Shown: positions 51,099 through 62,986 of the stretch, one piece after another
Numbering within the stretch: the stretch's first letter is position 1
How the letters are laid out: every line of letters starts with the position of its first letter
DNA from: Aphelocoma coerulescens
Lineage: Eukaryota > Chordata > Aves > Passeriformes > Corvidae
NCBI RefSeq assembly: GCF_041296385.1
Contig: NC_091019.1
Location: 14,276,531 to 14,340,530 of the forward strand
DNA length: 64,000 nt
Reading direction: 5' to 3'
Program-made: the position numbers and the translations under genes
Notes under the pieces: model-generated
Seen by the model: the letters and a program-made list of their open reading frames with translations, nothing else
Told to the model about the DNA's origin: nothing
Databases searched by the model: none

Positions 51099-54000
51099 GA
51101 ATGAGAACAGATCCTTTGAATTCACACAGTGGTTGCATATACACTTTGCATGCCCCAGTGGAATTGTTCTGTATCCTATAAAGAGAAACACCACTTTTTC
51201 TTCCACATTTTGCCTTGTACAGTTGTATGGATGTTTGTGTGGGTAGGACTCGGGTCATTAAGGTTATCACAGAGGTCCCCTGTATTACTCCTGGGGCTAT
51301 GACTCTGTGGTTCAGTGAACTGGCTGAAGCAGGATCTTAGTATCTTGCAAACTTGAGTAGTTAACATGAAAAACCACTCTTTTGTAAGTGATGAAAAATG
51401 AGATACAGTAGGAAACTACTAGTCGATTTTTTTCCTGTGTTGCAGACAATAGAGAAAATGTCTTCCAATTTCCATGTAGGACCTTTTGTCACATAGGGCA
51501 AGAATGTACATGAGTCAGCTTTAGTTGTGGGGTTTTTTTTCCTTTTCCCAGTGAATGTTCCTATTATACAAAGATCTTGGAGTCCTAATGCAAAATTTCA
51601 AAGTATTTCTATTAGGATATTCTGGATCTGGTTTTAGGGGGTTTGTTTATTTTGTTGTCTTGTAGTTTGAGGTTTTAAAAAATTTTGGTGATGGCTAATG
51701 TATGCCAACACACTGTATTTTAAGCTGTAATCATGCTTTTTCTTTGAAAACACTTCTGTGGTACAAACATAAGAAAAACACCCTGTTTTGCTCAGACTTT
51801 GTTTGAAGTTTACTGGGTTTAAATACTTCAAAAGCTGCAAAACCTAACCCAAATGTTATGTGAATCCCATATGTTTTTACAGCTATAAAAAAAGGAGTGC
51901 AAAAAGATACCTTTCTATTATGACAATGTTTGACAACCACTTTGCAGGGCAACAAAGAAAAATTTACAAAAGCCACTCAGAATTGTGCAGTTCAGCTGCG
52001 TCCATGAGTAAGCAACTCCCGTTGTTGACAAATGAGAGTTGCTTGACTTGACCTCAGGCAGCACAAGGTCAAGAAATATTAATAAAATGCTTTCTTAACT
52101 GTTTATTTCTGCTTTTTTTTGTGTACTCTTGCTGTGATATGACAGAGCATTTAGGGTCAAGTGCCAAGTTATCAGTGGAGATGGAGTAAAGCACCTTTCT
52201 CTGAGCCTTCTCTGACACGGACTCAGCCGTGACTCAGCCAGGGGAAGTTAACTGATTATACTTAACTTTCTCTACTATGGTAAAATGAGTTGCAGAGAGA
52301 ACACACTGAAAGCCAAGGGCCTCTAAATACTTTTCCCTTTTATGGAATAGAGCTCCCAGATCTCCATTTCCTGGAGATTGTAGTCTAAGCCTACACAGTG
52401 GTAAAAGAAAGTTCTGTGCATTCACTGATCTATATCTGACTACAAATTTGAGCTCAGGGGATCATTTTTTTCCTAACTATTTTAAGTAGTACGTTTATAA
52501 TAACAGAACAAAATGTTAAAAAGCACTCCATCCTCTCTTTTATTTCTTTTTCATACTTTTTTTCTTTAGATTATCTCCTCTTAGTGTGGGAATGAGCAGA
52601 ATTTGGTGAATAGGTCAGGTAATTTGTTTGTGTTTTTTCAACTCATTTTGTAGGTGCACAAGGCTCGTGCAGACTGAGATTGTGGATCTTCACCCACATC
52701 CACTCTACCTGTGACCTGTGAGTTAATCTCTACAAGCATTTAATTTTAAAATATAATTTTGAAGCTCTTGCAACTTCTGATAGAATGGAGTTTTGGGGGA
52801 GATAATTTACTTTGATAAAACACTACAATAATGTCATGACATCCTTTGATAAGATAGAGGCAGGCCAGACAGAGTTTGATCAATGAAGAAAAAAACGAAA
52901 TAGAAATAATAGGATCTTGAAATTATCTCAGTGCCTAAGATACTAATATATGCTCATGCACCTTGACTGTTTTTAAAGTGCAGGTGTATTTTTTTGTCTC
53001 TCCTTTCAGTGTCTTTGGGGCCAATAATTACAGGTGTTTCAGTTGGTACCTCAATGTATTGTTAACGTATCATTTCCTTCTTTGACTGAAACATGTTTGT
53101 GCTTGTGGAAATGAGATAAAGCTGGCAGAGCTAATGATTCCAAAGGCTATTCAGCTGGCAGGTGAGCCAGGCTTAGAACCAGGCTAGTCATGTTCTCCAC
53201 ACTCTAGCTCAGGGTTTCTTAAGGCTGTCAGCTGGTTTTGTACACAGAGGTGTGAATTTCTGTAAACTCCAAGGCTACACTCTTCCCTAATTCTCTGCTG
53301 AAAAAGAAAAAATGTACCTTCCAGTGACAGAAATTTTCCAAGGACATTTCTTTATTTTCTATCTACATTTTTGACATCCAGGTAAGCTCCTCTAATTCTT
53401 GTAGAGTGTTCTCACAAAGCCCCCTATTTCTATGCATTTTGATGCCACGTGACATTTACTGGTGCTGTTTTTGTTGCCCAACTAAAAAGGCATAAAGTCA
53501 CTTCAGCAGTGATGGAAGAACATTTATTCACTAATATTTAAGTTTCCATGATTTCTAAACCTTTGCCTTTCCTGCCAGTACCAGAAGGCAGTAATTGATC
53601 AGAAGATGGCAGAACTCCTTGCAGAGTGTGGTATATCCATTTGCATTTACAAAATGTGATGTTTGTGCTGGGTAAGCATCATAAAATCTTTAATAAATCT
53701 GGACTACTGATTTTAAGAACACTGCAGAGGTTAAAATAAGCTTTTAGACTGAAAAATTAATAATTTGGGAGTTCCAAATCATATGGTTTATTAACTCAAC
53801 TACATCCTTATACTGAAATACCAATATGTAGTAGCCCTCACTTGGGCAGTGTACTGGACTGCAGCTGTGCAGTTGAGGTGTGCAAAGATGGTATTTGTTT
53901 TAAGAAGCTTAAGAATATGAATAATTATGTGCAAGCTTTCACTGCTCCAATACAGTCCTCAGCACTGGGGTTTTCTGGAGTGGTATCAGGAAAAAATGGA

Positions 54001-55783
54001 AAGTCAGAAGAAGAAATTTTCCTACTGATCAGCACAGAGATTTGAAGCTTATTCCTATTTTCAAGATAGCTCTGTAAGGAAATCAGAGTAGGGTTATAAT
54101 TGTGTCAGAGACAGCCTGAACTCAGTCCACTCCAAATCTGGGGGTTGTTAAGGTGGCATAAGTTCATCTTTCTACCCTCCATTTTCCCTTGGCTGTACTT
54201 TCTGTGCTGCATCTCTAGGACATCACTGCTCAGGATTTGTCCCTTTCTATTCTTAGACAAGCCGGCTGATTTGTTTCTTTTTCTTTTGAAGTTTTTTTGC
54301 TTTTTAAATCTGAAAAATGAGCAGAAACTCAATGTGCTTAATAGCTCTTTCTTGTTTCAAGATAACTTGCATTACTTTTTTAAGTTTAGTATGTACAAAG
54401 GACTCAGCTAAAACTGGGAATAAACCACTTTGGTGCAATAGCTTCTACAATTCCATGTAGGACTGCAAACATGCTTTGGCCATGACTCGAAGCATTCCTG
54501 ATTTTTCAGGCCCAGCATTCTGTTGGGTTGAATGTATCAGAACCATAATAAATTCATAAGGCAAACACTAAGAGGAATTAGATAAACAGCCAGATTTATA
54601 TATCTTCTCTTTTTTCTTGTTGTTGTTTTTTATTTGAATTTGAGTTCTTGCAAACTCAAATTTGCATAGGATGCCAGGATTTTGTTACAGAGATGAAAAG
54701 CAAGTCCATGTCACTTTTTTTAGTTACCTTGCTTCCATCTCATCTTCATGTTTTGCTAATAGTTGGTGGCTGTTGTTTGATACAAAAATATTTAATTGTT
54801 GAAGTACACAGATGTTCAGTGTTACTGCTATCTGTCTAATCTCTGTGGGGTTATTCACATACATGTACTCATAAATACCTGTTTTCCATCATATTAGGAA
54901 CTTTAAATATGTTTTGCCTTAATAACCATTTTTTAAGCTTTTTATTCATAGGAAGTTTCCTAATAAAAGCATGGGTCTTAGCTGCTTCTGTAGTCCAAAT
55001 TTTTCACACATTTTGTAGGTTTTGCAACACAGATTTTTTTCTGTGAGAGCTGAGGTGAGGCACTTGTCACTACTGAGACTGCTTCAGTATTTCTTGTGAA
55101 TGTTTTTGCCTCTTTTTCCTTTTTTTTTTAAAGCAACAGATGTATTTTGACAAATGTAATTGGCAACATCAATAAACCGACATGTTCCTGAATACATTTC
55201 TTTGCCCGCCCCTGAAATGGAAGGGAGAACTGTAGCAGGTTAATTACAATGCAGTAGTCAGCAGTCCCTAGTGCAGGCACCAGGTGATCTCAGCTCTGTG
55301 TGTGTGACCTGCAGGCACCGCCGGGGAGTGCAGTGATGAGGACACTGATGTATTGATGAGGACAGTTCCCTGATCCCTGGGCAGGTGCCAACAGTAAGTA
55401 TTGCAACCCATCCACTGCCACTCTAAGGACTGATTTGTGCTTTGCGCTGCTGATCCTCAGACTTTGGTACAGGCTTTCATGCTGATGTTATCCTTGTGAA
55501 TGCTGTGCCTCCCCTTGATACTAATAATGAGAATTTTTCAGCTAATAGGGAGTGATTTTTTTTTTCCCTCTTTGGGCATCTCTGCTATTTTGCTTCAGAA
55601 GTGTCTTGCACCCTGTTGTCTTGTGCAGAGGTGCACCAAGTCTTTGCACAATTCACCTTAGTCTGGCTCTTGCTCAAAGGAAGAGTGCCACCCTCTGGGG
55701 TTCCAGTTTTGGTCCTCTGAGATCTGAGATCATGCTCTGTAGCATTAAGACTATTAGTTACTAAAAGGCATATTATGGAAGAG

Positions 55784-56134
55784 ATGACTGAGAAGGGACC
55801 TCAGCAAAGTCTGTAATATCTGAAGGGATGTGCCAGAGGATGGATCCAGACTCTGCTTGGTGGTGCTGAGCAATAGGACAAGAGGCAAGGGCAAAAACTG
55901 ATGCACAGCAAGTTCCACCTGAACATGAGGAAAAACTTCTTCACAGTGCAAGTGACCGTGCATTGGAACAGATTGTCTGGAGAGGGTGTGGAGTCTCCCT
56001 CACTCGAGTATTCAAGAACTTTCTGGATGCAATCCTGTTCCACGTGCTCTAGGATGATCCTGCTTGAGCAGGCAGGTTGGACCAGATGACCACCTGTGGG
56101 CCCTTCCAGCCTTAGCCATTCTGTTGTTCTGTGA
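55784..56134 (+). mobile_element. CR1 LINE fragment, 3' portion, sense, degenerate
   Basis: A truncated CR1 copy: GAGAAGGGACCTCAGCAAAG, then GCAAGTTCCACCTGAACATG, then AACTTCTTCACAGTGCAAGT, with GCAGGTTGGACCAGATGACC and a CATTCTGTTGTTCTGTGA end. Residues of the ORF2 C-terminus remain readable (KFHLNMRKNFFT, HWNRLSGE), with frame breaks. It ends about 300 bases upstream of the first supported exon, so it lies inside the preceding intron if that exon is internal. Confidence 0.93.
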
Positions 56135-56435
56135 TATCCAGGATGCTGTTTACTTCTTAGAGGATATTTAGAGAAGGTAGTTTGGTCACATCATAGTGAC
56201 AAAATGAAAATCTGTAAAATGGAGGAAAGAGATGGAAATAGCAACAAGAACGGAAGGTTGTCTATTTTGAATCCATTTGCTAAGTTATACTTGACCTTGA
56301 AAGCTTTAGTTAATAAAACAGAAGATAGCATTTTTAATTTTAAACCTTAATACTGCTTGTTATTGTAAAGTGATCTCAGTTTTTGAGCATAGAGTTTTAA
56401 ACGGATTTGATTTGTATTTTTGGCATCTAACCCAG

Positions 56436-56624
56436 CCTGCAGATCACGAGGCCTCCCAGCGCTTATGCCTTCAGGCTAACTTGAAACAGATACTCCCAGC
56501 AGTGCATGGTCCTCTTAGTCCACATTGCAGCTCCACGTGCTTCACGCTGCCCACCATGCCAACCTTACCTGAAGACAAGGGACAAGCAAAAGAGGCCCAG
56601 CACAACAGTTCTCCTCCAGCCAAA
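56436..56624 (+). CDS. Internal coding exon A of an unrecognised + strand gene
   Basis: A 189-nt exon candidate, exactly 63 codons, phase 0 at both ends. The acceptor is at CTAACCCAG before 56436 and the donor is AAA|GTAAGC at 56625. The frame is open throughout and has about four CpGs in 189 nt, against very few in its surroundings, as expected for conserved coding sequence. The translation starts PADHEASQRL and ends AQHNSSPPAK. It is rich in Pro, Ser, Thr and Gln, has no hydrophobic segment or known domain, and looks like a disordered linker. It joins in phase to the exon at 61550. I do not recognise the protein. The start codon must lie upstream, outside the window or in an exon I could not identify. 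A CR1 copy lies 300 bases upstream. Confidence 0.62.
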
Positions 56625-58324
56625 GTAAGCTCTCTTACTTACAGAGGTGTTTCTGACACTTGCTGGAAACCTGAGGCTGAAACCTGCTTGTGTATGTTTA
56701 GGGGTTTATGAAACTATATCCAATTGTTGCTCTGTATTAATGTGTTTTGCTTAATTGATGAAGCCATGAATGATCCTCCAGTTGATATTCTTAGAGTTCC
56801 TCAAATATTTTATAGCCTAAGGGATGACAGCTTAAATTGCTCAAGCAGTTGTTTATCATTTTGATCTGGAGGCTTATAAATGGTTCAGAACAGACAGACA
56901 TATATCAAAGCTGTCCAAAAATGTCCTTTCTGATGTTATTAAAGAAAACTTTAAACTTTGAGAACAGAACTTGGGCTTGTACTTCAACAACTACTGTTAC
57001 TTTTACAGATATAGAAGATGTTATGCAATTTGTGTGTGTGAGAAAGAGGGAAGTGGGCTTTTTTGGTCTGTAGTCTTTCCCAGTGCTTTATTTGCCACAG
57101 CAGTAGCTGAACATACACTGGAACTATGCAGAGGGCAAGTGGGTGCTCCCCAGGCATATTCATCAGTTTGCCTCAAATTGCTGTGGCCTCTAAATGTTTT
57201 TACACGTTTTCTTTCCAGATAAATATAAAAAATCAATAAGAGATGGGCCTTCCCCCATTTCAATAATCTATATCACAGATAAAAAGTAACTTTATGTTTT
57301 AATTAACTGGGTTTGGATTTTTTTTTGTTAGCTTAGCTGAAGTAAAGAACCTCACTGTGATTAAGAAATCACAGATTATCCAAACCATTCATTTGTATGC
57401 AAACTGATGTAAAGAAAGAGAGGATTTATAGTCTGGCACATCCTCAGTTAAAGATGTGACACTGTCATTGGGTTTGAGGACACTGCATTCCACACTTTAG
57501 GTGAAAACATCCGCTACTTTAACATTGTTGGAAAATATTGTCAGCAATGAGCTCTGCACTGATTTGTCATGTCTTCCATCTAAACTGCACAGGGTGCTGA
57601 GTGTTAATTTCCTGCCTTGAGATAAACACCCCAGTTGGATAAAAGTTCATCAAAACTACCATCTGATAATATATATTAGCTCAAGAATGTTTTATTGGAG
57701 TTTTTAAACTCACCTATGTGAAAAGTATTTTAGTACAAAAGACTTGCTGTGTAAAACATACCCAAAGAGAAAAACATGAAAATCTGGCAGACATCAGTGA
57801 TTCTAATCCTGAATGTGCTTGTCAAATGGGAGAAAATTTCCAACCTCCTAATATAAAAGCATTACATTTTTAATACATTTTCCAGGCCTTTTAGAGGTAG
57901 ATCTTAAGTGAACTATGGTAATGTGATAGTTCATGAATCAGTTCACTGTGCAAAATGCTTAATTTTTTAGATGATTATTTTTAGGCAGAAAGTAGCAGTG
58001 GAGGGATTTTAACCAACACACTGATCACAGGCCTACTTAAGTTAAGGTTTGGCAGTAGCCAATGTTGTGAAAATTTGATCTTGTTCATAGCTGGTGTTGC
58101 TCTGGGCTCTTGCTGCAGATCAAGTTCTACAGCATGACTGTAAGTCACTCTAAGTAAAATGCTTATTATCATGAGATAAGGGCTTGCAAGCAATGAGAGG
58201 GCATCAGAGGGAACTAACAACTGGTGGATTTGTTTTCTGCCATTCAACAAAATTTTCCAAGTCTGGAATCTCATCTCACCTAAAGTGCTGTCTGGTGTCT
58301 AACAATTTCCTCATTCTATTTCAG

Positions 58325-58396
58325 GAGAGTCTTTCCTACCTTTTCCCTGCATGCCCAAATGCACACAGATTGCAAAACAGTTCTGACAAAAAGAAA
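58325..58396 (+). CDS. Possible optional exon between A and B
   Basis: The acceptor CTCATTCTATTTCAG is good. The next 72 nt are open in phase 0 and would add 24 residues beginning ESLSYLFPAC and ending NSSDKKK, preserving frame between exons A and B. The donor AAA|GTGAAC is weak. A second possible donor at 58436 (CAA|GTACCT) would also keep frame with 37 codons. This could be a cassette exon or a chance acceptor; the weak donor makes chance more likely. Confidence 0.22.
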
Positions 58397-60243
58397 GTGA
58401 ACCTTACATCACATGTCTCTTTCTGCATGCTTCAAGTACCTTTTACATGATAGGGAGACCTGGGTTCTATGTCTCAAATTCATTTTGAAAAAACAAATGT
58501 GGGTTTTCATTTCAGTATTTCTTACATCAGCCTGTGTTTTTCTGAAATTTAGTCCAGACTTTTAATTAATATCTAAGAATATGGCCAGGGTGGCAGAGGA
58601 GGTTTTTTCCTTTTTTATTTTTTTCTCCAGTGCTTTAAAGAATCCAGGTGTTAGACAGCCATCTGACTGTCTGGCATGGTAGGTCTTTCAGCAGAGTATT
58701 TTTGTATTCCTCCCCCCCCACCTTGCCCCATCCCATTAATGTAAAAATCCATCCAAATTTAGCTGGATTATAAAACTTTCAAAAGCACATTCTCTGTATG
58801 CTTGGTGAGGGCCTGGTAGAACTTAACAGCCAGAATGTCTGCAGGTTCTATCTCCACTCTGAGAATCACTGATCCTCTTGGCTATTCTGTTATGGGCCAA
58901 ACCTTCTGTGCCACCCTCTCAGCGCTGCACACGGCTCCCTGCAAGTCTAGATGGCTCCTGGTCAGCAGGATGATGCTCCTTGTGCAGCAGTTCCCACCTG
59001 AGCCATAGAGGTGGAGTCAGTTTTACCCCACGTTTTTGTGGGGGGAGGGCTTGGGACAAAAAGGAAGCAAAGACTTGGGTAGCAGGGAACCACTGGTAGT
59101 AGGAGATGAGGCAGCTGTTGGGAATAGCTGAGGAGCAGATGGGTCTGGAAGCTACCAAGGGAGCACAGTTAAAGGCCCACAAATGGGAGGGTGATGGAAA
59201 TCTTCTGTGTCATCTCTGTGCAGCTGTACAACTGTGAGGCAGCTTAAGCTTCCTTTAAAGCTTCTCTTCCAAGACCTGTGTAGAGCAGCCTGAGCATTCT
59301 CAGTCTGTAACAATTCCTTTTGACTGGAGCCAGCTGGCCCTGCAAAGAGCTTCCTGCTCTGGCTCTTCCTGCCCCTCTCCTGGACAGTGTAGGTTGGGAC
59401 AACAGGGGCCATGAGGTTTCACTTGTGTAGATGCTGACCTCCTGTAGCTGCTGACCAGGATTAATGTTTTCAACCTGACCTGAACTAGCCTTGGCTCCAG
59501 CATCTCTTTTTTTCTTCTTTTTATTTTTTCTTTTTAATGAGCTGTTTTTAGTCCTAAAATGGGCTTGAGTGACTTCAAGGCTGCTGTTACATCATTCAAA
59601 AGTTTTTACTTTTTGGCAGTCGTGAGATTAGTATAAGCACTGTGTATGTGTATTCAGCTGCTTTGCCCTACAAGCAGGTCAGTCACCTGAAGTTTTGTCA
59701 TTGACAAAATATATTGTTACTTTTTAACATTTTCAAGGATATTACTAAAAATTGCTTTCAAGCTATTGTTACTTGTACACTTGAATCACATATGCTTTGG
59801 CATTCCAACATTTCCAGTATTACAAGGATATTTTTCTTAAATTTAGATCTTCACAGTGCTTTCTTGGCATGTTCCCCAACCTGCTCTCCTGAGACTGACA
59901 AGGTGAACTTGCCAAGGAACGTCATATGAGAATTATGAGCATAGAAGTGTGGAGCTGCATGAAAATTTTTTATTTTAGTAAAAAAAATATGCTATTTACA
60001 GTAGAATCAAGAAACCTAAATCAGGGGTCCAAATCAAGGCATATTTCATTGCCTTTGAGAGGTAGAAGGGTTATGCTATGTATTTTGATATTATACCATT
60101 TTCCAAGTACTTCCAGAATTCTTTGAATTGATCAGAAAACACTTTATTTCAACAAGAAAAAAATGCAGCACTGTGAGAGATGTTGCAAGGAGTTCTATGG
60201 TAAATGATAGAAATTAGCTGTCAAGTAAGTGTCAGCTTCCTTA

Positions 60244-60384
60244 TGGAATGGGATAGAATGGTTTAGGATGGAAGGCACCTTAAAGATCATCCAGTTCCAA
60301 CTGCCATGCTATGGACAGGGACACCTTCCACTAGACCAGGTTGCTCAGAGCTCCACCCAACCTGGCCTTGAACACTTCCAGGAT
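60244..60384 (-). mobile_element. CR1 LINE 3' end, antisense, within intron
   Basis: Reverse complement of a CR1 3' terminus: GATAGAATGGTTTAGGATGG, CACCTTAAAGATCATCCAGT, ACTAGACCAGGTTGCTCAGA, then CCAACCTGGCCTTGAACACT. The element lies on the - strand and is truncated at about 60384. It is opposite in orientation to the host gene. Confidence 0.92.
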
Positions 60385-61549
60385 CTAAAATTGACTTGCT
60401 AAACCGTGATTTATTACATGCTTCATTCTATAAATACCTCAGTTAGTGCTATTGCAACAGCTTTTTCTTACCTGCCTTACAAATTTCCTGTGAAATTTTG
60501 GGATGTAGTTTCAAGAAAATTGTAGACTCCAAATAATAAACTAAAACAAAACACTTTTGTATACCAGTGCCTAGTAGAAGCAATTAGGATTTGAGAATTT
60601 ACAAATTATTCTTTAAATTTTACAAGTCGATCGACAGCAGTCCACTGCCACTGCTTGAAGCTTTCCCTCCAGCTGGTTTTTGGTTTTAATCTGAATACTG
60701 TACTTGGGGTAGAAGTAATCATTTTCTTACCACATATGAGAGATCCACAGTACTTAGGCCAACTTGATGCATCTCCATTTGTGATATCACACAGGAAACT
60801 GATTCCTTTTCTTCAGCTGAATGGTGTTGTTATGCAGAAGGTGTGGGATTAAGTTCTTGAGGCAAGGTTTCATATTTTTTAAGTAGGCAAGCACACATTA
60901 ATATTCAGTGTCAGCTTGCCAGTTTCTTTTATCACTTAAAAATTGTATTTTATTCTATTAAATATTGAAATTATATTTTCTAAAAATATATTTCTAAGTA
61001 ATTTGAGGGAAAACCATGTGGAACTCTTAACAAGATAGCTCAAATTTATTTTCTGGGGTTTTGGGTGTCATGTGTACACTTAGTACTGTGTTTATTCAAG
61101 CTTTCATTATATATTAGTATCATTTGGAAGGTTTGTGTGCTTAATTTAGCCCTGTTATACAGAGTTGCTTTTCACTCCTGCATTCGGCTCATAAATGCAC
61201 TGAACTCTTGTACATGTACTTCACTAGAGGAATGGTTTTCTGTGTGAAAAACCAGTGTCTGCCTTTTTAAAGCTTTTTCATTAGCTCCATGCTTACTGAA
61301 TTTAGCTTGCATTAAAACTTTTGAAAGAAAACAGATATTCCAGGTGTCCATTATCTCTTTTGATTAATGTAAGTATAGACTGCTAATTCACATTTGTTTT
61401 GTCAAATTAGAGCTAATTCTCTCTTATTTCAGTCGCATTCTTTTTTAGGTAAGTTGAGCAATACACATTGTTTTCCACACAGAGAGTCAATGTTCAGTGG
61501 CTTGAATTTCTATTTAATTACATTTTTATGTTTGTCACAAACCATTCAG

Positions 61550-61650
61550 GACACGGCTGTTGAAGGGACAACATGCAGCACACCTTCCATTGTTCTTCCA
61601 GAGAATGCTGTTACGCCAGATGTAGAAATTGATAAAAATCTGGTTAACAG
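61550..61650 (+). CDS. Internal coding exon B of the same unrecognised gene
   Basis: A 101-nt exon with acceptor TTTGTCACAAACCATTCAG and donor CAG|GTACTG. It enters in phase 0 and leaves in phase 2 (33 codons plus AG). The translation runs DTAVEGTTCS to VEIDKNLVN, a Thr/Val/acidic segment with no hydrophobic core. It contains two CpGs, unusual for this region. The AG left at the end combines with the first G of the exon at 62791 to give an Arg codon, so the three exons join without a stop. No domain or family is recognised. Ser, Thr and acidic residues suggest a cytosolic or nuclear disordered region, which is inference only. Confidence 0.75.
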
Positions 61651-62790
61651 GTACTGTATAATGCATTAGCAATCCATCCATAAATTTGACAGGCTGTGTT
61701 TCTAAAACATTGCTCTGAAATATGTTGTGTGAAAACATTATTGCTCTATCTCTGTGATTTGGTCATATTGCCTTTGCATTTTGAGGATGGTGTTCGAGGT
61801 GCAGGGTGGGGGAACAGGAATATAATTGAGACTAAAAGAGTAGAGTTACATAGAATACTGAGCCTGACAACCCAACTCATTGAGTTGGACAACTGAAATG
61901 TCTAATTTGAATACTGTAATACAATGAGTTTTGAAGCAGTTTTGGGCCCGTTCACATAGATGGGACAAGAATACCACCTTGAGGTTAAGCATATGTGAAA
62001 GTAAGTTGTTGAATAGAAAGAGCAATCCTGTTTGAAGTTGAAAACTTCAGTTTTGAGTTGAACTAAGGTTATTATATTTATTCTGATAAAGCATACTTCC
62101 CAGGCTTTTTAATTTTATTGAGCTGCCACTAAACTTAAAATATGGGGAAAAAACATATCAGAAAATATATATCATAAATCTATCATTTGCTGGCATTTTT
62201 TAAAGTGTACTCCTCCAAATTTCAAGATTAGTTTAGAGTCAGAATTTAAATGCAGCCCTTTAAAAGAAATATTATTTGCAGGATCAGCATTTAAATTTCT
62301 GCAGTTGTTTGAGACTTTTACCCAATTTGCTATTTAGAAAGATCCCATGGCAGTGTCAATGTGAGAGCCTAAGGAATTATTTCAGCCATAAAGTTTAGTT
62401 TAAGAAGCTGTAACAGTTTACAAAGACTAATTTTTAAAAATTAATAAAATAATTTTTTTCTATATACCATTCTTACATGATTTTGAAGTCATGGTAATAA
62501 CCTAAAGAAATGTAGAGTTTTTTCTGAGAAACCAGGTTCACAGTAGATGAGGCTAATAGCAAATTTTAGAACTCCTTTGTGAGAACAGTTTCTGCAATTT
62601 TCCTTCTTTCTTCAATCTCCTCCATTTTTGAGTTGTTTGGAGATGAGAGGAACAGCAATAAATGCTTTTTGTCCTCATTTTTTAATCAAAGTGCTTTCTT
62701 TTTAATATTAATTTTTTTATAGGCAGTTAGGGCCTTTTTTTTTTTTGATGCCATATTCCATAATTTTTGTTCATCCATTTTTCTCTCTAG
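61651..62790 (+). other. Intron between exons B and C
   Basis: GTACTG donor to TTTTTCTCTCTAG acceptor, 1,140 bases, AT-rich. A T12 run at 62735-62746 lies 45-56 bases upstream of the acceptor, followed by a second pyrimidine tract next to the AG. No repeat element is recognised. Confidence 0.65.
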
Positions 62791-62861
62791 GCCTCGGAGT
62801 CCTCATAGGAGACATTCTAACCGTGCCACCAGGAATTCAACAAGTTCACTGACTTCTGTTG
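62791..62861 (+). CDS. Internal coding exon C of the same unrecognised gene
   Basis: A 71-nt exon with a strong pyrimidine tract and acceptor (TTTTTCTCTCTAG) and a near-consensus donor (GTTG|GTAAGG). It enters in phase 2 and leaves in phase 1. After the junction Arg, the 23 residues are PRSPHRRHSN, RATRNSTSSL and TSV. This is a highly basic Arg/Ser/Thr stretch with an RRHS motif that fits the basophilic-kinase pattern R-R-x-S, and further Ser/Thr sites behind it. It has no stop in the chosen frame and contains two CpGs. The gene is not recognised. By composition it is a regulatory, phosphorylatable linker rather than a folded domain, which is inference. Confidence 0.78.
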
Positions 62862-62954
62862 GTAAGGAGTGATTATTCATTTCAACTAGGATGTTTTCTC
62901 AGATATTCAGTAAAGACCTAACTAGAGAGTCTGACTATATTGACTGCAGTTTTC

Positions 62955-62986
62955 CCCTGTGCATACTGTGTAATGCATGCACAGGG
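62955..62986. other. 10-bp perfect inverted repeat with 12-base loop
   Basis: CCCTGTGCAT at 62955-62964 and ATGCACAGGG at 62977-62986 are exact reverse complements. The stem starts 94 bases downstream of the exon C donor and could form an RNA hairpin in the pre-mRNA. Confidence 0.85.

Larger units (their letters stand above)
41473..55783. other. Non-coding stretch, 14 kb without a supported gene
   Basis: No coding exon supported. It contains the G25 run with G-rich flanks (42682-42763), an ATT repeat (47440-47480), a compact quadruplex motif (49962-49979), an 18-base tandem duplication (51061-51098) and an antioxidant-response/NF-E2-like site at 52230-52238. A 126-codon - strand open frame at 47952-48332 has no recognisable domain. 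Confidence 0.55.
56625..61549 (+). other. Intron between exons A and B
   Basis: Starts with a GTAAGC donor and ends with ACCATTCAG. It contains a possible skipped exon (58325-58396), a C-rich tract near 58712-58720, a locally GC-richer stretch about 58,800-59,480 of unknown origin, and an antisense CR1 relic (60244-60384). Confidence 0.5.

Noticed and set aside
52655..52720. TTTTGTAG acceptor and GTGAGT donor around 65 bases
   Set aside because: Two of three frames are closed, and the third cannot be linked to a start or to exon A with confidence.
55316..55393. Acceptor GTGACCTGCAG, CpG-containing segment and perfect GTAAGT at 55394
   Set aside because: Stops in all three frames of the segment. 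It could be an untranslated exon, but nothing else supports it.
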